From Phallus indusiatus (Eukaryota > Basidiomycota > Agaricomycetes > Phallales > Phallaceae), in assembly GCA_027605045.1 (NCBI GenBank), contig JAQFWX010000128.1, positions 1 through 64,000 of the forward strand: a DNA stretch of 64,000 bases, read 5' to 3'. Made by a program: the position numbers and the translations under genes. The notes beneath the pieces were generated by a model. It had not been told where the DNA came from. It did no database searches and saw nothing but the letters and a program-made list of their open reading frames with translations. Numbering within the stretch: the stretch's first letter is position 1; every line of letters begins with the position of its first letter. Shown here piece by piece: positions 63,101-64,000 of this stretch.

Positions 63101-64000
63101 TTCTAAAGAAAGCTAAACGGGTCTTCGAAAACGAAGGCTATGGTGCTCAATTTGACTATCGCTTGCGCATGCTTGTTATGCTTTTAGCTCCTTTTGCTCG
63201 AGCTATCAAATGCTTTGAGTCCTCTTGCCTCGTGCTTTCAGATGTTTTCGTGTTCTGGCTTGCAATCACAGCGTCCATGAAGAAAATTCTTGAAGATTCT
63301 GCAGATACTTTCGACACACGAACAATTGAAGATATCACAGAGATAGTTAACCGGCGTTATCGCAATCTTATTCCATGTGGAAATGAAAATCCCTATGTGG
63401 CTGCTTTTTACTTGGATCCACGTAAATTCACTATTTTCTTTTCTAGCAGTGCATGCAAAATCTAACCACCGAATTCAGGCTACATCAATACTGATATTCT
63501 TTTAAAACCAAACCCACTCGCACCCACTATAATATCTTTACCTGCAACAACTCGGAACATTAAAGCGTCAGCACGCAGGGGAGATGAGTTTCCGATGCTT
63601 TTTTCTTCCATCGGCAACTATCTCGCACAGCTCCTTCAGACTGAATTCAAGAAACCCGAATCTAGCAAGAATCCTGTTCTCCGAGGCATGACCGAACATC
63701 AGGTCAGTGACGGTTTCAAAAATCAATTCCGTGCATATGCACAAAGGCAGTTCCCTTTCGACATACCTCTCGGAAGTAATCAGTCAACGCTAGAGTGGTG
63801 GAAGGTTTTTCAGGAACATCCTCACGCAAGAATTGTGGCTGTGAGTATCTCCTGATTCTATGTTTTACTTCAATCTAAAATGTTTTTCAGTTCATTGCCG
63901 TTAAGCTGTTTAGTATTGTACCAAGTTCTATGGTTGATGAGCGTACCATGTCTACCTTTACTTGGCTCAACAGCCCTCGGAGAAACCGACAATTAGTATC
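60185..64000 (+). CDS. Ulp1 (C48) SUMO-protease / BED / hAT transposase fusion, 3' truncated by window
   Basis: One spliced frame covers the whole element. Residues 1-250 start MSISQVPTSALSIVEAL and are family-specific. The Ulp1 catalytic domain follows, with His in FVDGNHWVGL, Asp in RYGDSLGH, and Gln and Cys in SRQTDSFSCGLMAVNSV. An intron (about 61,343-61,393) joins RHMDL to AGALPSSDDLWN and an acidic/basic linker containing QKKKRRHSHKK and QKSLKSFF. A BED-like finger (VHCLGCRYTWKGV...HASTC) and the transposase core come next: LTLTFDGGSTRYPQTVETIH, AIVSDGAGNACKPRELIAEK. The dimerisation region STLEWWKVFQEHPHARIV and SSMVDERTMSTFTW reaches the edge. Six later introns splice in frame. Two apparent breaks occur: a frame change near 60,930-60,990 and a TGA at 62,174. 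Each can be bypassed by a 32-33-nt GT-AG segment; otherwise the copy is inactive. Confidence 0.8.
61692..61715 (+). other. PIP-box motif in transposase linker
   Basis: The eight codons read QKSLKSFF, which fits the PCNA-interacting consensus Q-x-x-(I/L/M)-x-x-(F/Y)-(F/Y) exactly. It lies in a disordered, basic linker (QKKKRRHSHKKPQPM just upstream), the usual setting for a functional PIP box. Confidence 0.7.

Larger units (their letters stand above)
59688..64000 (+). mobile_element. hAT-type DNA transposon carrying a Ulp1 protease domain (3' end outside window)
   Basis: The element appears to start with TAGGGTGCCGTGAATAATCC at about 59,688, a hAT-like terminus (hAT ends are often C/TAGGG). 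AT-rich subterminal DNA with TTAGC(A/G)CC-type short repeats follows (59,715-59,765). The body encodes the Ulp1-BED-hAT reading frame described separately. It belongs to the hAT superfamily because of the DUF659-type catalytic core and the C-terminal dimerisation signature at the window edge. The right terminus and any 8-bp target duplication are beyond 64,000 and cannot be checked. The exact left boundary is inferred from the end of the palindrome and the sequence pattern. Confidence 0.75.

Overview
The window looks like nuclear DNA of a filamentous basidiomycete, most likely an Agaricomycete. The genes carry many short (about 45-70 nt) GT-AG introns with CTAAC/CTRAT-like branch sites. The gene set includes division-1 chitin synthase, the cell-fusion protein Prm1, a CBM1 carbohydrate-binding protein, a GH16 beta-glucanase, a HOG-pathway MAPKK, a CSL transcription factor, a Zn2Cys6 factor and a nuclear DUF262 gene. 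About 26 protein-coding genes can be supported. All models were spliced by eye from reading frames, splice sites and family motifs; no search was run. No rRNA, tRNA or CRISPR array was recognised.

Layout. 1-10.6 kb: 3' end of a RAD21-type kleisin (+), a secreted CBM1 protein (+), an LRR protein (+), a mitochondrial cysteine synthase-like enzyme (-) divergent from an ARF6-type GTPase (+), a TPP1-like shelterin protein (+) and an R3H protein (+). 10.7-19.3 kb: chitin synthase (-), delta-aminolevulinate dehydratase (-) and an unrecognised protein (-). 19.3-22.9 kb is gene-poor. 23-28.4 kb: a CSL transcription factor (+) and a small membrane protein (+). 28.4-32.5 kb: Esa1 (-) and Pbs2 (-). 32.8-39.1 kb: UBL-BAG co-chaperone (+), Snu23 (-), a PPR protein (+) and an HMMR-like coiled-coil protein (+). 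39.3-49.6 kb: GH16 glucanase (-), thymidylate synthase (+), Prm1 (-), Kti12 (+), a BI-1/Lifeguard protein (-) and RPS2 (+). 49.7-59.3 kb: Mdm31 (-), a DUF262 protein (+), ELL elongation factor (+) and a Zn2Cys6 factor (-).

The accessory part is 59.4-64 kb. A 269-bp, almost perfect palindrome abuts what looks like the 5' end of a hAT-type DNA transposon. The transposon encodes one long spliced reading frame: a Ulp1 (C48) SUMO-protease domain, a basic linker carrying a canonical PCNA-interaction (PIP-box) motif, a BED-like zinc finger, and a DUF659/hAT transposase running off the right edge. I regard this Ulp1-PIP-hAT architecture, together with the junction palindrome, as the most interesting content of the window.

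The remaining genes are mostly housekeeping and are not arranged as a cluster. They cover chromatin, telomere and cohesin functions, cell wall and cell fusion, stress signalling, splicing and translation. Several close divergent pairs probably share promoters (cysteine synthase/ARF6, Snu23/PPR, Mdm31/DUF262). MluI-type ACGCGT boxes precede the thymidylate synthase, chitin synthase and coiled-coil genes, which would fit G1/S-linked expression.
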